This document shows, in pieces, positions 50,991 through 63,729 of a stretch of 64,000 bases of DNA. The stretch spans positions 87,715-151,714 of the forward strand of contig JAUXUI010000045.1 in NCBI GenBank assembly GCA_030681035.1, read 5' to 3'. Below the pieces are notes generated by a model. That model did not search any database, had not been told where the DNA came from, and saw only the letters and a program-made list of their open reading frames with translations. The position numbers and the translations under genes are program-made. This stretch comes from Lysobacteraceae bacterium. GTDB taxonomy: Bacteria; Pseudomonadota; Gammaproteobacteria; Xanthomonadales; Xanthomonadaceae. The stretch's first letter is position 1; every line of letters begins with the position of its first letter.

Positions 50991-51309
50991 CGCGCTCTGC
51001 CTCCTGCACCATGCGCTGCAACTCACCGCTGTCATACAACTCCACGCAGATATCGCAGCCGCCGATCAACTCACCCTGGATAAACAACTGCGGAAACGTC
51101 GGCCAATTGGAATAACGCGGAAGGTTTGCACGCACCTCCGGGTCTTCCAACACATTGATGTGATGGATATTGGCGCCGGCCTGCTTGAGCACCTGCACGG
51201 TGCGGCCCGAAAAACCACACATCGGAAATTGCGGAGTGCCCTTCATGAACAGCACCACCGGGTGCGCCTTCACCAGCGCTGCAATACGTTGCAAAACTGC
51301 CACAATCAT
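50980..51309 (-). CDS. grxD: Monothiol glutaredoxin Grx4
   Basis: 109 residues with the monothiol active site CGFS in [18 protein letters not shown] and glutathione-binding [21 protein letters not shown] glutaredoxins bind and transfer [2Fe-2S] clusters. Start: AGGAGA touches the ATG at 51309 but lies at the right distance from a GTG at 51303, so translation may start two codons later. Divergent from sodB with an ~93-bp shared region; the pairing is common in gammaproteobacteria and suits iron/oxidative stress control. Confidence 0.95.
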   Translation of the reverse strand: MIVAVLQRIAALVKAHPVVLFMKGTPQFPMCGFSGRTVQVLKQAGANIHHINVLEDPEVRANLPRYSNWPTFPQLFIQGELIGGCDICVELYDSGELQRMVQEAERGDA

Positions 51310-51402
51310 TCTCCTGATCAATTTCGGCTGACTTCGCCAACCGGGTTAGAATTGTACGTGCTTCGGCAACGCCGATGCTTGCCCCCATCATGGAGAATGA
51401 AA

Positions 51403-51981
51403 ATGGCTATCGAATTACCCGCACTGCCATACGCGCGCGACGCACTGGCCCCACATATCTCGGCCGAGACCATCGACTTTCACTATGGCAAGCACCATCA
51501 AGCCTACGTCACCAACCTGAACAATCTGATCAAAGACAGCGATTACGCCGACCTGTCGCTGGAAGAGATCATCGCCAAGGCACAAGGCGGCATGTTCAAC
51601 AACGCGGCGCAGATATGGAACCACAGCTTTTACTGGAACTGCCTGTCGCCCACTGGCGGCGGTGAACCCAGCAGCAAGCTGGCCGATGCCATCAACAAGG
51701 CTTTCGGTTCGTTCGAGCAGTTCAAAGAACAATTCACCCAAACCGCACTGACCACCTTTGGCTCCGGCTGGGCATGGCTGGTGCAACGCGCCGACGGCAA
51801 CCTTGCGCTGGTCAGCACCTCTAACGCGGCCACCCCGCTCACCGGCCCGGACCAGGCGCTGCTCACCTGCGATGTCTGGGAGCACGCCTATTACATCGAT
51901 TACCGCAACGCGCGGCCGAAATATGTCGAAGCGTTCTGGAACCTGATCAATTGGGATTTCGTCACCAGTCGCATGCGTTGA
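51403..51981 (+). CDS. sodB: Iron superoxide dismutase
   Basis: 192 residues. Metal ligands: His in [11 protein letters not shown], His in [14 protein letters not shown], Asp and His in [14 protein letters not shown]. The Gln in AQIWNH and the AAxIWNHxFYW sequence mark the iron type. Start at ATG 51403 with GGAGA 6 nt upstream; longer frames are antisense to grxD. It removes superoxide in the cytoplasm. Confidence 0.98.
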   Translation: MAIELPALPYARDALAPHISAETIDFHYGKHHQAYVTNLNNLIKDSDYADLSLEEIIAKAQGGMFNNAAQIWNHSFYWNCLSPTGGGEPSSKLADAINKAFGSFEQFKEQFTQTALTTFGSGWAWLVQRADGNLALVSTSNAATPLTGPDQALLTCDVWEHAYYIDYRNARPKYVEAFWNLINWDFVTSRMR

Positions 51982-52013
51982 TTGCGATTGTCGAGTCGCC
52001 GCGAACCTCAACG

Positions 52014-52163
52014 GCAGCGCAGAGAGAGGGGCGAAACGGCAGCGTGTGCAAACCACCGGTTTGCGCTGCCGATGAGCGCCCGCGCCGCTGGCGCGGGCCG
52101 GCAATCGCTCGAACGAAGCCATACAAAACAAAAGGCCACCCAACAGGTGGCCTTACTTATGTC
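52014..52163 (+). other. Structured repeat unit, copy 1
   Basis: Part of a 150-bp direct duplication. It holds hairpin CGGCAGC...GCTGCCG (52037-52071), hairpin GCCCGCGCC-gct-GGCGCGGGC (52078-52098) and a 9-bp terminator-like hairpin AAGGCCACC...GGTGGCCTT (52132-52154). The unit starts with AGAGAGAGGGGCG, a remnant of the tRNA-Ser 3' end. Could be a decayed or regulatory RNA; no reading frame is credible. Confidence 0.5.
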
Positions 52164-52313
52164 GTGGCGGAGAGAGAGGGGCGAAACGGCAGCGTGTGCA
52201 AACCACAGGTTTGCGCTGCCGATGAGCGCCCGCGCCGCTGGCGCGGGCCGGCAATCGCGCGAACGAAGCCATACCAAACAAAAGGCCGCCATCAGGCGGC
52301 CTTTTGTTTGGTA
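52164..52313 (+). other. Structured repeat unit, copy 2
   Basis: Second copy, 150 bp downstream, with hairpins at 52187-52221 and 52228-52248 and a terminator palindrome at 52268-52317. Its first 16 bases (TGGCGGAGAGAGAGGG, 52165-52180) equal the 3' end of tRNA-Ser including CCA on the opposite strand. About 90% identical to copy 1 across the first two hairpins. Confidence 0.5.
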
Positions 52314-52317
52314 TGGC
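52268..52317. terminator. 23-bp perfect palindromic terminator, bidirectional
   Basis: Arms 52268-52290 and 52295-52317 are perfectly complementary over 23 bp (core AAAAGGCCGCC-atca-GGCGGCCTTTT), with a 4-nt loop. It can end transcription from sodB (rightward) and from tRNA-Ser (leftward). The right arm covers the encoded CCA end of the tRNA. Confidence 0.8.
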
Positions 52318-52406
52318 GGAGAGAGAGGGATTCGAACCCTCGATAGAGTTTTAAGCCCTATACTCCCTTAGCAGGGGAGCCCCTTCAGCCGCTCGGGCAT
52401 CTCTCC
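52314..52406 (-). tRNA. tRNA-Ser (GCU)
   Basis: 93 nt including encoded CCA. Acceptor GGAGAGA pairs with TCTCTCC; D-loop region GCCCGAGCGGCTGAAGG; anticodon loop CTGCTAA gives anticodon GCU; a long variable arm marks a class II tRNA; T-arm GAGGGTTCGAATCCCTC. It decodes AGC and AGU. Located next to csrA and alaS as in many gammaproteobacteria. Confidence 0.97.
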
Positions 52407-52458
52407 GGATTTGCTGCCCCATCACCAGCAACTGGCGACGGGCCGCATAGCATAGCGC

Positions 52459-52671
52459 TTATGCCTGCGGCGGTAAACCTGAACTGCTCGAACCCGTGGA
52501 TGGTTCATCATCTTTGTGAATGCGTTGGTAGATTTCTTCCCGGTGCACCGCAACATCTTTGGGTGCGGTGATGCCGATACGCACCTGATTGCCTTTGACA
52601 CCCAATACCGTAACCGTGATGGAGTCACCGATCATCATGGTTTCACCAACGCGGCGGGTCAGAATCAACAT
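52459..52671 (-). CDS. csrA: Carbon storage regulator CsrA
   Basis: 70 residues. [36 protein letters not shown] give the RNA-binding dimer; the C-terminal tail ([10 protein letters not shown]) is variable. Binds GGA motifs in mRNA leaders and would affect motility and carbon metabolism. GAGGA precedes the ATG. It is 129 bp after alaS on the same strand. Confidence 0.97.
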   Translation of the reverse strand: MLILTRRVGETMMIGDSITVTVLGVKGNQVRIGITAPKDVAVHREEIYQRIHKDDEPSTGSSSSGLPPQA

Positions 52672-52800
52672 ATTTCCTCTCCTTGACCGAGGCTTCCGTA
52701 CGCCGAGGCATAGCCATTGCACGCCCCCGCGCGCAATGTACTCAGCTCACACCGCATCTGCATGGTACCCAAGGCTGGCGGCGCGATGCAATGATTCTTA

Positions 52801-55764
<2,964 letters not shown>

Positions 55765-55917
55765 GGGCGCTATGGGCTGGTCTGTGGGGTGCGGCTACTC
55801 ACCCGAAGCCAGCACCATGCTGGCTCGCGACTGAGTTCGCAATCAAATCCCCGTCAACGCGCTAGATTAACAGCACCGCCAGCTTATCGGGCAGGTTGCA
55901 ACACGTGAGCGTTACCC

Positions 55918-56442
55918 TTATGGCGAACCGTCAGCACTGACCGCTGCAGCAACCCTGTCGATGGTTTCAGCGAGCATCTGCGAAGTAATCGGGCCCATGA
56001 AACGCTTGGCAATGCGGCCATCGGGGGCCACCAGATAGGTCAACGGCAACCCACGGGGTGGGTCGAAATCCTCCGGCGGATGCAGCAAATCGACAATCGA
56101 CACCGGATAGCTCACCGGATGCCTGGCCAGAAATGCGCGCATGTCCTCGGCATCGATTTCTTCGTAGGCAAGGCCAATCATCTGCACATCATCGCGGGCC
56201 TCATCAAACGCTGAAAAGTCGGGCATTTCCTTGAGGCAGGGCGCACACCAGGTGGCCCAGAAATTGACCACCACCCACGTGCCGCGATGCGCGGCCAACT
56301 CAAACGGCTGGCCATCGTATGTTTGCACCGATAGCGTGGGACGAAACCCGGGTGCTTCGCTGCTTGTTTCGGCCAGCACCGGCGATATTGCGGAAAACAC
56401 AGCGGTAACTGCCAACAGGCAGGTAGTGAGGTAGCGCGTCAT
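55918..56442 (-). CDS. TlpA-like periplasmic thioredoxin
   Basis: 174 residues. Signal peptide 1-24 (ending SPVLA), then a thioredoxin fold with active site WCAPC at 65-69 in VVNFWATWCAPCLKEM and a cis-Pro in GLPLTYLVAPDG. Likely a periplasmic thiol reductant for cytochrome c maturation or metal-centre assembly. Overlaps the downstream end of the YihY gene by 4 nt, so they are probably one transcript. Confidence 0.9.
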   Translation of the reverse strand: MTRYLTTCLLAVTAVFSAISPVLAETSSEAPGFRPTLSVQTYDGQPFELAAHRGTWVVVNFWATWCAPCLKEMPDFSAFDEARDDVQMIGLAYEEIDAEDMRAFLARHPVSYPVSIVDLLHPPEDFDPPRGLPLTYLVAPDGRIAKRFMGPITSQMLAETIDRVAAAVSADGSP

Positions 56443-57713
56443 GAGCAGTGTTTCTCCTGTTCGCTGAAAAGCTCGCCAACGCTGTGGCTCAGGCCTTCAC
56501 GCAGCGGTTGTCGTAATACGTTCAATGCGCGAATCGCAGCTTTGCCAATCATATCGTCCTGAAACGGCAAGTGCATCTGTTCTGTCGGTACCCGCAATTG
56601 GCATCCCTCATGCAGATCACCCAGCGTCACCTGTTGCAGGTCGCGGGCCAACAACCAGCGGCCATCCTCCAACAATTCGACAATATGGCTGCGCTGCAAA
56701 TCCGACAACATGCGCTGAAGCTGGTCGTCGCTTAGACCGGGCTCCAGCGCGTACAGTTCCTCGATATCCAGCCCTTTGCCTGAACGCTGCGCCAAGCGCA
56801 GCCGCCCCAGCACGCGCAACAGGCCGAAGAACTCACTTCCCGGCGGCAGACTGAGCGCCGCAGGCTGGAAGCGAAATGCCGACAGCGATGCCGCCAATGA
56901 CGCGCCCAGCAATATCACCAGCCAACCGAGGTAGACCCAGAGCAAAAAGATGGGGATCACCGCCAGTGCGCCATAAATCTGCTGGTAGCTGGGCACCGTA
57001 CGCAGGTACACCGTCAAGCCATACTTGCTCAGCTCGAACAACACGGTTGCCAGCAAGCCGCCCGCCACAGCATGGCGCAGCGCCACCCGACGATTCGGTA
57101 TCACCATGTAAGCCGCCGTGAAGCCGAGCAATTCGACCACGGTGGGCATGGCGCGGATCAGGCGTTCGCCCAACACGCTGCTTTGCAGGCCGCTATCAAC
57201 CGACAGCGCGAACAAATACGAAGTAAATGCCAGGGCAGCGGTGGCGGCAATGGCGCCCAGACTGAGTACCGTCCAGTAAACCAGAAAGCGGGTCATGCGT
57301 GGCCGCGGCGCATCGATGCGCCAGATGCGGTTGAAGGTGGCTTCGATACTCGACAAGGTCAACACCGCCGAGGCGAACAGGGCAATCATGCCGGCCACGG
57401 TCAGGCCCGACACGCCAACGGTAAACTCCCTGAGGTAGGTTTCCACCGTACGCGCAGCGTCGGGTACGAAATTGGAAAACACGAAATCGCCGAGGCGCTC
57501 GCTCCACTGCTGAAACACCGGAAACCCCGAGACGATGCCAAAGGTGACAGCCGACAACGGCACCAGCGCAAACACGGTGGTGTAACTCAGCGCACCAGCC
57601 GTTTCAAAGCAGCGATCATCGACAAAGCGCCGCGCCAGAAAACGGGCAAACGCCTGCACCCGTTCGCGATGCACTTCACCGATACTCCCGAGCAGGTGTT
57701 TGAACCAGTTCAT
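56439..57713 (-). CDS. YihY/virulence factor BrkB family membrane protein
   Basis: 424 residues. N-terminal half has six membrane segments with the family pattern ETAGALSYTTVFALVPLSAV, SSIEATFNRIWRI and YQQIYGALAVIPIFLLWVYL. The C-terminal ~130 residues (about 295-424) form a soluble winged-helix-like extension (GLSDDQLQRMLSDLQRSHIV). Once wrongly called ribonuclease BN. Function unknown. Confidence 0.9.
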   Translation of the reverse strand: MNWFKHLLGSIGEVHRERVQAFARFLARRFVDDRCFETAGALSYTTVFALVPLSAVTFGIVSGFPVFQQWSERLGDFVFSNFVPDAARTVETYLREFTVGVSGLTVAGMIALFASAVLTLSSIEATFNRIWRIDAPRPRMTRFLVYWTVLSLGAIAATAALAFTSYLFALSVDSGLQSSVLGERLIRAMPTVVELLGFTAAYMVIPNRRVALRHAVAGGLLATVLFELSKYGLTVYLRTVPSYQQIYGALAVIPIFLLWVYLGWLVILLGASLAASLSAFRFQPAALSLPPGSEFFGLLRVLGRLRLAQRSGKGLDIEELYALEPGLSDDQLQRMLSDLQRSHIVELLEDGRWLLARDLQQVTLGDLHEGCQLRVPTEQMHLPFQDDMIGKAAIRALNVLRQPLREGLSHSVGELFSEQEKHCS

Positions 57714-57721
57714 GGCGATAG

Positions 57722-58758
<1,037 letters not shown>

Positions 58759-58798
58759 ACTGTTGCACATTGCAGTACGCAAAACCGGAGAGCAGCAC

Positions 58799-59287
58799 GT
58801 GGATGAGCTTTGCATCGTCACTACCGGCGGCACCATCGACAAAATCTATTTTGATGACAAATCCGACTTTCAGGTGGGCGAGCCGCAAATTGGCCGCATC
58901 CTGCAAGAGCTGGGCGTGGCGTTTCGGTTCAACGTCATCCCGATTCTGCGCAAGGACAGCCTGCACCTGACCGATGATGATCGCGAACTGATCCGCGACA
59001 CCATCGGCGCACAGACTGCCAAGCATGTGCTGGTGACGCACGGCTCGGATTCGATGGTGGCCACCGCCAAAGTGCTTGCCAGCATTGCCGACAAGACCAT
59101 CGTGATCACCGGCGCGCTCAATCCAGCGCGTTTCCGCGGCTCCGATGCCGAGTTCAACATCGGCACTGCGGTTGGCGCGGTGCAATGCCTGCCAGCCGGT
59201 GTTTATATCGCCATGAACGGGCGCATCTGGAACCCGGAAAAGGTACGCAAGAACGTCAGCGCCAATCGCTTCGAACCGATCACTTGA
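58799..59287 (+). CDS. Asparaginase-like protein, N-terminal domain only
   Basis: 162 residues from a GTG at 58799 with GGAG 8 nt upstream. Two asparaginase signatures are present: IVTTGGTIDKIYFD (catalytic Thr) and VLVTHGSDSMVATAKVL (the usual THGTDTM Thr is Ser here). The protein stops after NRFEPIT and lacks the C-terminal domain (~150 residues) that completes the active site in type I/II enzymes. It may be a stand-alone family member with different activity. Confidence 0.82.
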   Translation: MDELCIVTTGGTIDKIYFDDKSDFQVGEPQIGRILQELGVAFRFNVIPILRKDSLHLTDDDRELIRDTIGAQTAKHVLVTHGSDSMVATAKVLASIADKTIVITGALNPARFRGSDAEFNIGTAVGAVQCLPAGVYIAMNGRIWNPEKVRKNVSANRFEPIT

Positions 59288-59410
59288 TCTTGCATGCCCG
59301 CGCAGCGGCATAACCCGAGGCCGGCGCTGCCGAAACATGACTTCGGGCACGCCTGCCTTCACGCGGTGATTGACGTATGCTCACCCGGTCAATCGCCGGG
59401 GAGGGCCACC

Positions 59411-62400
59411 ATGAAAAATGTGATTCTGGGATCGCTGCTGTGGATGCTGGCCGTGCTGGCCTCGGGCCAAGCGGCAGCGCAGGGCACCCTGCTGTTGCGG
59501 CAGCCGGCGTTGTCGGCCGAGCATCTGGCGTTCGTCTACGCGGGTGACCTGTGGATTGCCCAGCGTGATGGCAGTGCACCACGACGCCTTACCAGCCATG
59601 CCGCCGATGAAAATATCCCAATCTTCTCGCCGGATGGTTCGAAAATCGCCTACGCCGCCAGTTACGACGACAACACCGATGCCTATGTGATCAGCGTCGA
59701 TGGCGGCCAGCCGCAGCGCCTCACCTGGCATCCGGCGGCGGACGTTCCGCTGGGCTGGACACCCGATGGCAGCGCCGTGGCGCTGGTGTCGAACCGCGAA
59801 ACCGACCAGGGCCGCTCCGGCCAGCTCTATCACGCAGCGCTCGCTGGCGGCCTGCCGCAAAAGCAGATGCAGGCGCGTATCTATCGCGGCGCTTACGACG
59901 CCGAGGGCAAGCGGCTGGCGTATATCGCCTTTGGCGCTGGCTACAACGGCCTGTTCGGCGGCAGCGCCGGCTGGCGCGGTTATCGCGGCGGCACCACGCC
60001 GTCGATTCGCATTCTTGATCTGGCCAACAACCGCGTCACCGCGATCCCCGGCGAGCGCGTCACCGACTTCAACCCGTTCTGGCTCGATGGTCAGGTCTAC
60101 TTCCTGTCTGATCGAGAGGACACCACCTTCAACCTGTACCGCTACGATCCGGCCAGCGCCGCGATCACCCGCCTCAGCCATGAAACGCAATGGGACATCC
60201 GCAGCGCGTCGGGGCACAATCGCGCCGTGGTGTACGAAGCCGGCGGCGTACTCAAGCAACTGGATCTGAGCACGGGCGAGATCCGCGCACTACCGGTGCA
60301 GATCGCGCCCGATCTGGCGCAACTGCAACCGGCATGGAAATCAGTGGCGGCCAACATCGAGACCATTGGGCTTTCGCCCAGCGGCAAACGCGCGCTGATC
60401 ACTGCGCGCGGCGAGGTGTTCAGCCTGCCGGCAAAGGATGGCTCGCCGCGCAACCTCAGCGCCAGCGACGGCGTGCGCGAATACTCCGCGTTGTGGTCGC
60501 CGGACGGCAACCAAATCGCCTGGATTGTCGATGGCCGCGACGGCCAAAGCCTGGTGCTGGCTGATCAGCACGGCAAGCCGGCGGCGAAGCGCTACCCGCT
60601 GGGGCCGCATTTCTACACCCTGCTGGCCTGGCACGCGGAAACGAAGCGGATCGCGTTCGCCGACAATCACCTCGGCCTGCACAGTATCGATCTGGGCCGC
60701 GGCAGCATCACCGACATCGCCACCGGCACGCGCCGCGACAACGTCGAAGCCGCGTTTTCACCCGATGGCCAGTGGCTGGCCTACACCCGCGAGCAGCCCA
60801 ACTACAATCGCGACCTGTATTTGTACGCGTTCGCCAACGGCAAGTCGCAGCGGGTCAGCGACGGCATGGCCGACGTTGCTGCGCCGGCGTTCAGCCGTGA
60901 CGGCAAGGTGCTGTACTTCGCCGCCTCCACCAACTCCGGGCCGATCCAGGTGGGCCTGAACATGAGCAGCCAGGAGCGGCCCTACCGCGCCGGGATTTAC
61001 GCCGCCGTGCTCACCGCTGATGGCCGCTCGCCACTGGCGCCGCGCAGTGGCGATGAGAACGCCGCCGATGACAAGGCCGATGCCGACAAAGACAAAAAAG
61101 ACGACAAGGCCGCTGCCAAAAAGCCTGCACCAGTGACCATCGCGCTGGCCGACATCGCCCAACGCATCGTCAGCCTGCCGGTGCCGGAAGGCAATTACAG
61201 CCTGTTGCAGACGGGCAGCGACGACAACCTGTATTTCCTGGAACAACCGCAACCCGGCGCCACCGTGGCGCCGCCAGAGACCCCGCCCGAGGCCGGCAGC
61301 CAGTTGCGTCGCTTCGCGTTCAAGAGCAGCGAGCTGAGCACGGTACTGAAGGACCTCAGCGACTTCCGGATCAGCGCCGACGGCAAGCAGATGCTCGTGC
61401 GCCTGCCCGCCGACAAGCTGGCGATCGCCGAACTGGGCAAGGACAAGGAACTCAAGCCCGAGCCGGTTGACCTCGGCGGCCTGCGCCTGCGCATCGATCC
61501 GCGCCGCGAGTGGGCGCAGATTTTCGATGATGTGTGGCGCATGGAAAAGGAATACTTCTACGCCGACAATCTGCACGGCCTGGACTGGGCTGCGGTGTAC
61601 GCGCGCTACCGCCCGTTGCTGGCGCATGTTGGCCGGCGCGAGGACCTGAACCAGTTGCTGGTGGAGATGATCGCCGAGTTGCAAGCCGGCCATAACCGTG
61701 TCGGCGGCGGCGATGTGTACAAGGCCAACGGCGCCAAGGTCGGGCTGCTCGGCGCCAATTTCAGCATCGACAACGGGCACTATCGAATCACCCGCATCTA
61801 CAACGGTGAACGCTGGAACCCGTTCCTGCGCGGCCCGCTGGCGGTACCGGGCAACGAGGCCCGCGAGGGCGAATACCTGCTCGCTATTGCCGGCCAGCCG
61901 CTGGCTGCCAGCGACAACCTGTTCGCGCGATTGCAGAACACCATCGACCAGCAACTCACCCTGCGCGTGGGCCCGAATGCCGATGGTCGCAACGCGCGCG
62001 ACATCGTGGTGCAGCCAATCGCATCGGAAACCGAACTGCGGCTGTGGAGCTGGGTCGAGGGCAATCGCCGTTGGATCGATCAGGCCAGCAGCGGCAAGGT
62101 TGGCTACATCTACCTGCCCAACACCGCCGGTGCCGGTTACACCTTCTTCAATCGCATGTTCTTCAACCAGATCGACAAGCAGGCGCTGATCATCGATGAG
62201 CGCGGCAACGGCGGCGGTCAGGCCGCCAACTACATCGTTGAAATGCTCAGCCGCCGGCATCTGTCGGGCTGGAAGGATCGCGACGGCCTGCCCTACAACA
62301 CCCCGGCCGGCGCGTTGCACGGGCCCAAACTGATGATGATCGATCAGGACGCCGGTTCCGGTGGCGACTACCTGCCGTATGCGTTCCGCGAGCTCGGCAT

Positions 62401-62704
62401 CGGCCCACTGCTGGGCACCCGCACCTGGGGCGGCCTGATCGGCATCTACACCAACCCGCTGCTGGTCGACGGCGGCACGCTCACCGTGCCGTTCTTCCGC
62501 TTCTACGATACCAAGGGCCAGTGGAGCGTCGAGAACGAAGGCGTGGCGCCCGACATCGCGGTGGAACTCGATCCGCTGGCGAGCAATGCCGGCCGCGACA
62601 GCCAGCTTGAACGCGCCAGCGCGGAAATCCTGAAGATGCTGGAGAGCTACCACGACAACGTGCCGCGACAGCCACCACCATTGCCGACGCAACTGGGGCG
62701 CTGA
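59411..62704 (+). CDS. Secreted tricorn-like S41 peptidase
   Basis: 1097 residues. Signal peptide 1-24 (ending AAAQ), then two beta-propeller blocks with PD40/WD-like repeats (SPDGSKIAYAASYDDN; SPDGNQIAWIVDG), a Lys/Asp-rich linker (~555-575), a PDZ-like domain and an S41 domain. Tricorn active-site positions are recognisable: His in AGHNRVGGGD (~761), Ser in DAGSGGDYLPYA (~983) and Glu in NEGVAPDIAVEL. Likely periplasmic or secreted oligopeptide processing. GGAGG lies 6 nt before the ATG. Confidence 0.93.
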   Translation: MKNVILGSLLWMLAVLASGQAAAQGTLLLRQPALSAEHLAFVYAGDLWIAQRDGSAPRRLTSHAADENIPIFSPDGSKIAYAASYDDNTDAYVISVDGGQPQRLTWHPAADVPLGWTPDGSAVALVSNRETDQGRSGQLYHAALAGGLPQKQMQARIYRGAYDAEGKRLAYIAFGAGYNGLFGGSAGWRGYRGGTTPSIRILDLANNRVTAIPGERVTDFNPFWLDGQVYFLSDREDTTFNLYRYDPASAAITRLSHETQWDIRSASGHNRAVVYEAGGVLKQLDLSTGEIRALPVQIAPDLAQLQPAWKSVAANIETIGLSPSGKRALITARGEVFSLPAKDGSPRNLSASDGVREYSALWSPDGNQIAWIVDGRDGQSLVLADQHGKPAAKRYPLGPHFYTLLAWHAETKRIAFADNHLGLHSIDLGRGSITDIATGTRRDNVEAAFSPDGQWLAYTREQPNYNRDLYLYAFANGKSQRVSDGMADVAAPAFSRDGKVLYFAASTNSGPIQVGLNMSSQERPYRAGIYAAVLTADGRSPLAPRSGDENAADDKADADKDKKDDKAAAKKPAPVTIALADIAQRIVSLPVPEGNYSLLQTGSDDNLYFLEQPQPGATVAPPETPPEAGSQLRRFAFKSSELSTVLKDLSDFRISADGKQMLVRLPADKLAIAELGKDKELKPEPVDLGGLRLRIDPRREWAQIFDDVWRMEKEYFYADNLHGLDWAAVYARYRPLLAHVGRREDLNQLLVEMIAELQAGHNRVGGGDVYKANGAKVGLLGANFSIDNGHYRITRIYNGERWNPFLRGPLAVPGNEAREGEYLLAIAGQPLAASDNLFARLQNTIDQQLTLRVGPNADGRNARDIVVQPIASETELRLWSWVEGNRRWIDQASSGKVGYIYLPNTAGAGYTFFNRMFFNQIDKQALIIDERGNGGGQAANYIVEMLSRRHLSGWKDRDGLPYNTPAGALHGPKLMMIDQDAGSGGDYLPYAFRELGIGPLLGTRTWGGLIGIYTNPLLVDGGTLTVPFFRFYDTKGQWSVENEGVAPDIAVELDPLASNAGRDSQLERASAEILKMLESYHDNVPRQPPPLPTQLGR

Positions 62705-62870
62705 GCCGGCGCGCCGAGGTGCCCCGGGTTACGCGCTCGTGTTTTGTAGCCCGGGTTAGCGCGCAGCGCGTAACCCGGGACCGCCGGAACATCAGGCCAA
62801 CGCCTCGAAAATCACATCAACGCGCGTTGCGGCGAAGGATACACAGCACCATCACGGCACCGCCCACAGT
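62705..62870. repeat. REP-like palindromes after the S41 gene
   Basis: A palindrome at 62750-62779 (CCCGGGTTAGCGCGC with AGCGCGTAACCCGGG) and a further half at 62723-62737. Same family as 29582-29611. No gene. Confidence 0.65.
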
Positions 62871-62872
62871 AT

Positions 62873-62902
62873 AAAAAAAGCCCCGGCAAGACCGGGGCTT
62901 TT
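62873..62902 (-). terminator. Rho-independent terminator of rpmE2
   Basis: 11-bp stem AAAAGCCCCGG with CCGGGGCTTTT, 5-nt loop, followed by a T-run on the minus strand. Lies 27 bp after the stop codon. Confidence 0.9.
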
Positions 62903-62928
62903 CGTTCCTGCAAGAAGCAGGCTGATGC

Positions 62929-63171
62929 TTATTTCTGGTAACGCTTGCGGAAGCGATCGACGCGACCACTGGTGTCGAGCATCTTCTGCTTGCCGGTATA
63001 AAACGGGTGCGAATGCGACGAGACTTCCACCTTGATCAGCGGGTACTCGTTGCCGTCTTCCCACTTGATCTTGTCCTTGCTGGACAAGGTGGAGCGGGTC
63101 AGGAAGGAGAAGTCGCAGGACACGTCCTGGAACACCACTTCCTTGTACTGCGGATGGATTTCGGGCTTCAT
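62929..63171 (-). CDS. rpmE2: 50S ribosomal protein L31 type B
   Basis: 80 residues, [20 protein letters not shown] onward, [20 protein letters not shown]. It lacks the zinc-binding CxxC pairs of type A L31, so it is the zinc-free form, often induced under zinc limitation in species with both types. No Zur site is seen; the upstream region has a constitutive-looking promoter. Confidence 0.96.
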   Translation of the reverse strand: MKPEIHPQYKEVVFQDVSCDFSFLTRSTLSSKDKIKWEDGNEYPLIKVEVSSHSHPFYTGKQKMLDTSGRVDRFRKRYQK

Positions 63172-63204
63172 TCTGGCTTGTCCGGCACAACGGTTAAGAC
63201 GGGC

Positions 63205-63234
63205 ATTGTAGCGGTTCCAGCCCGGCAAAGGCAA
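63205..63234 (-). promoter_or_regulatory. Sigma-70 promoter of rpmE2
   Basis: Minus-strand TTGCCT (63234-63229), 18-bp spacer, TACAAT (63210-63205). Transcription would begin about 30 nt before the start codon. Confidence 0.6.
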
Positions 63235-63303
63235 GTTCGACTTGCTGCGACCAGGATTTTGCCGTGTTGCCGGATGGCTTCCTCAGCCTATTAACGCTGT
63301 CGA

Positions 63304-63729
63304 TCACTTGCCTGGCAATCCGGCCGCCACGTCGCGAAACGACGCCAAGGCCGCTTCAAGGTGCTCAATGATCTCCTGCTGCAAAACCTCCGGCGGAGGC
63401 AGATCATCGAGATTGTCCAGGCTGTCGTCTTTCAGCCAAAAGATATCCAGACTGGCCTTATCGCGGACCATCAGTTCTTCGTAGCTGAAGAACCTGAAAC
63501 GTTCGCTGGCAACGCGTTCGTGCCGGTTTTCCGGGTGGTAGCTGGTGATGAAATCCTGCAAGTCGTCCAGCTTGAGCGTGCGCGTCTTCAGGGTGAAGTG
63601 CTTATTGGTGCGCAGGCCTTCGTACAGATCACCCTTGGTGTCAACGTCCAGACTTATCCAACTCTCCGCATCAATCAGTTGCACCAGACGCGAAAGTTTG
63701 GCCGGGTCCTGTATCTTGTTTCCTGATTA
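63304..63729 (-). pseudogene. Deleted type I methyltransferase (HsdM) remnant
   Basis: The segment up to ~63610 reads KIQDPAKLSRLVQLIDAESW and DVDTKGDLYEGL, as in the N-terminal part of HsdM just before the catalytic domain. It joins directly to the HsdM C-terminal tail: YEELMVRDKASLDIFWLKDD, then DLPPPEVLQQEIIEHLEAAL. The intervening SAM-binding and NPPF/Y methylase motifs (roughly 250-300 residues) are missing, and the upstream frame closes at a TAA near 63729. A GTG at 63684 would give a 126-residue product. No hsdS or hsdR is visible in the window. Confidence 0.75.

Noticed and set aside
52014..52180. Additional tRNA genes
   Set aside because: Only the 3' end of tRNA-Ser is repeated; no anticodon or acceptor 5' strand can be formed.
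60758..62692. A 644-codon open frame on the minus strand
   Set aside because: Antisense to the S41 peptidase; Val/Gly/Ala/His-rich with no recognisable domain.
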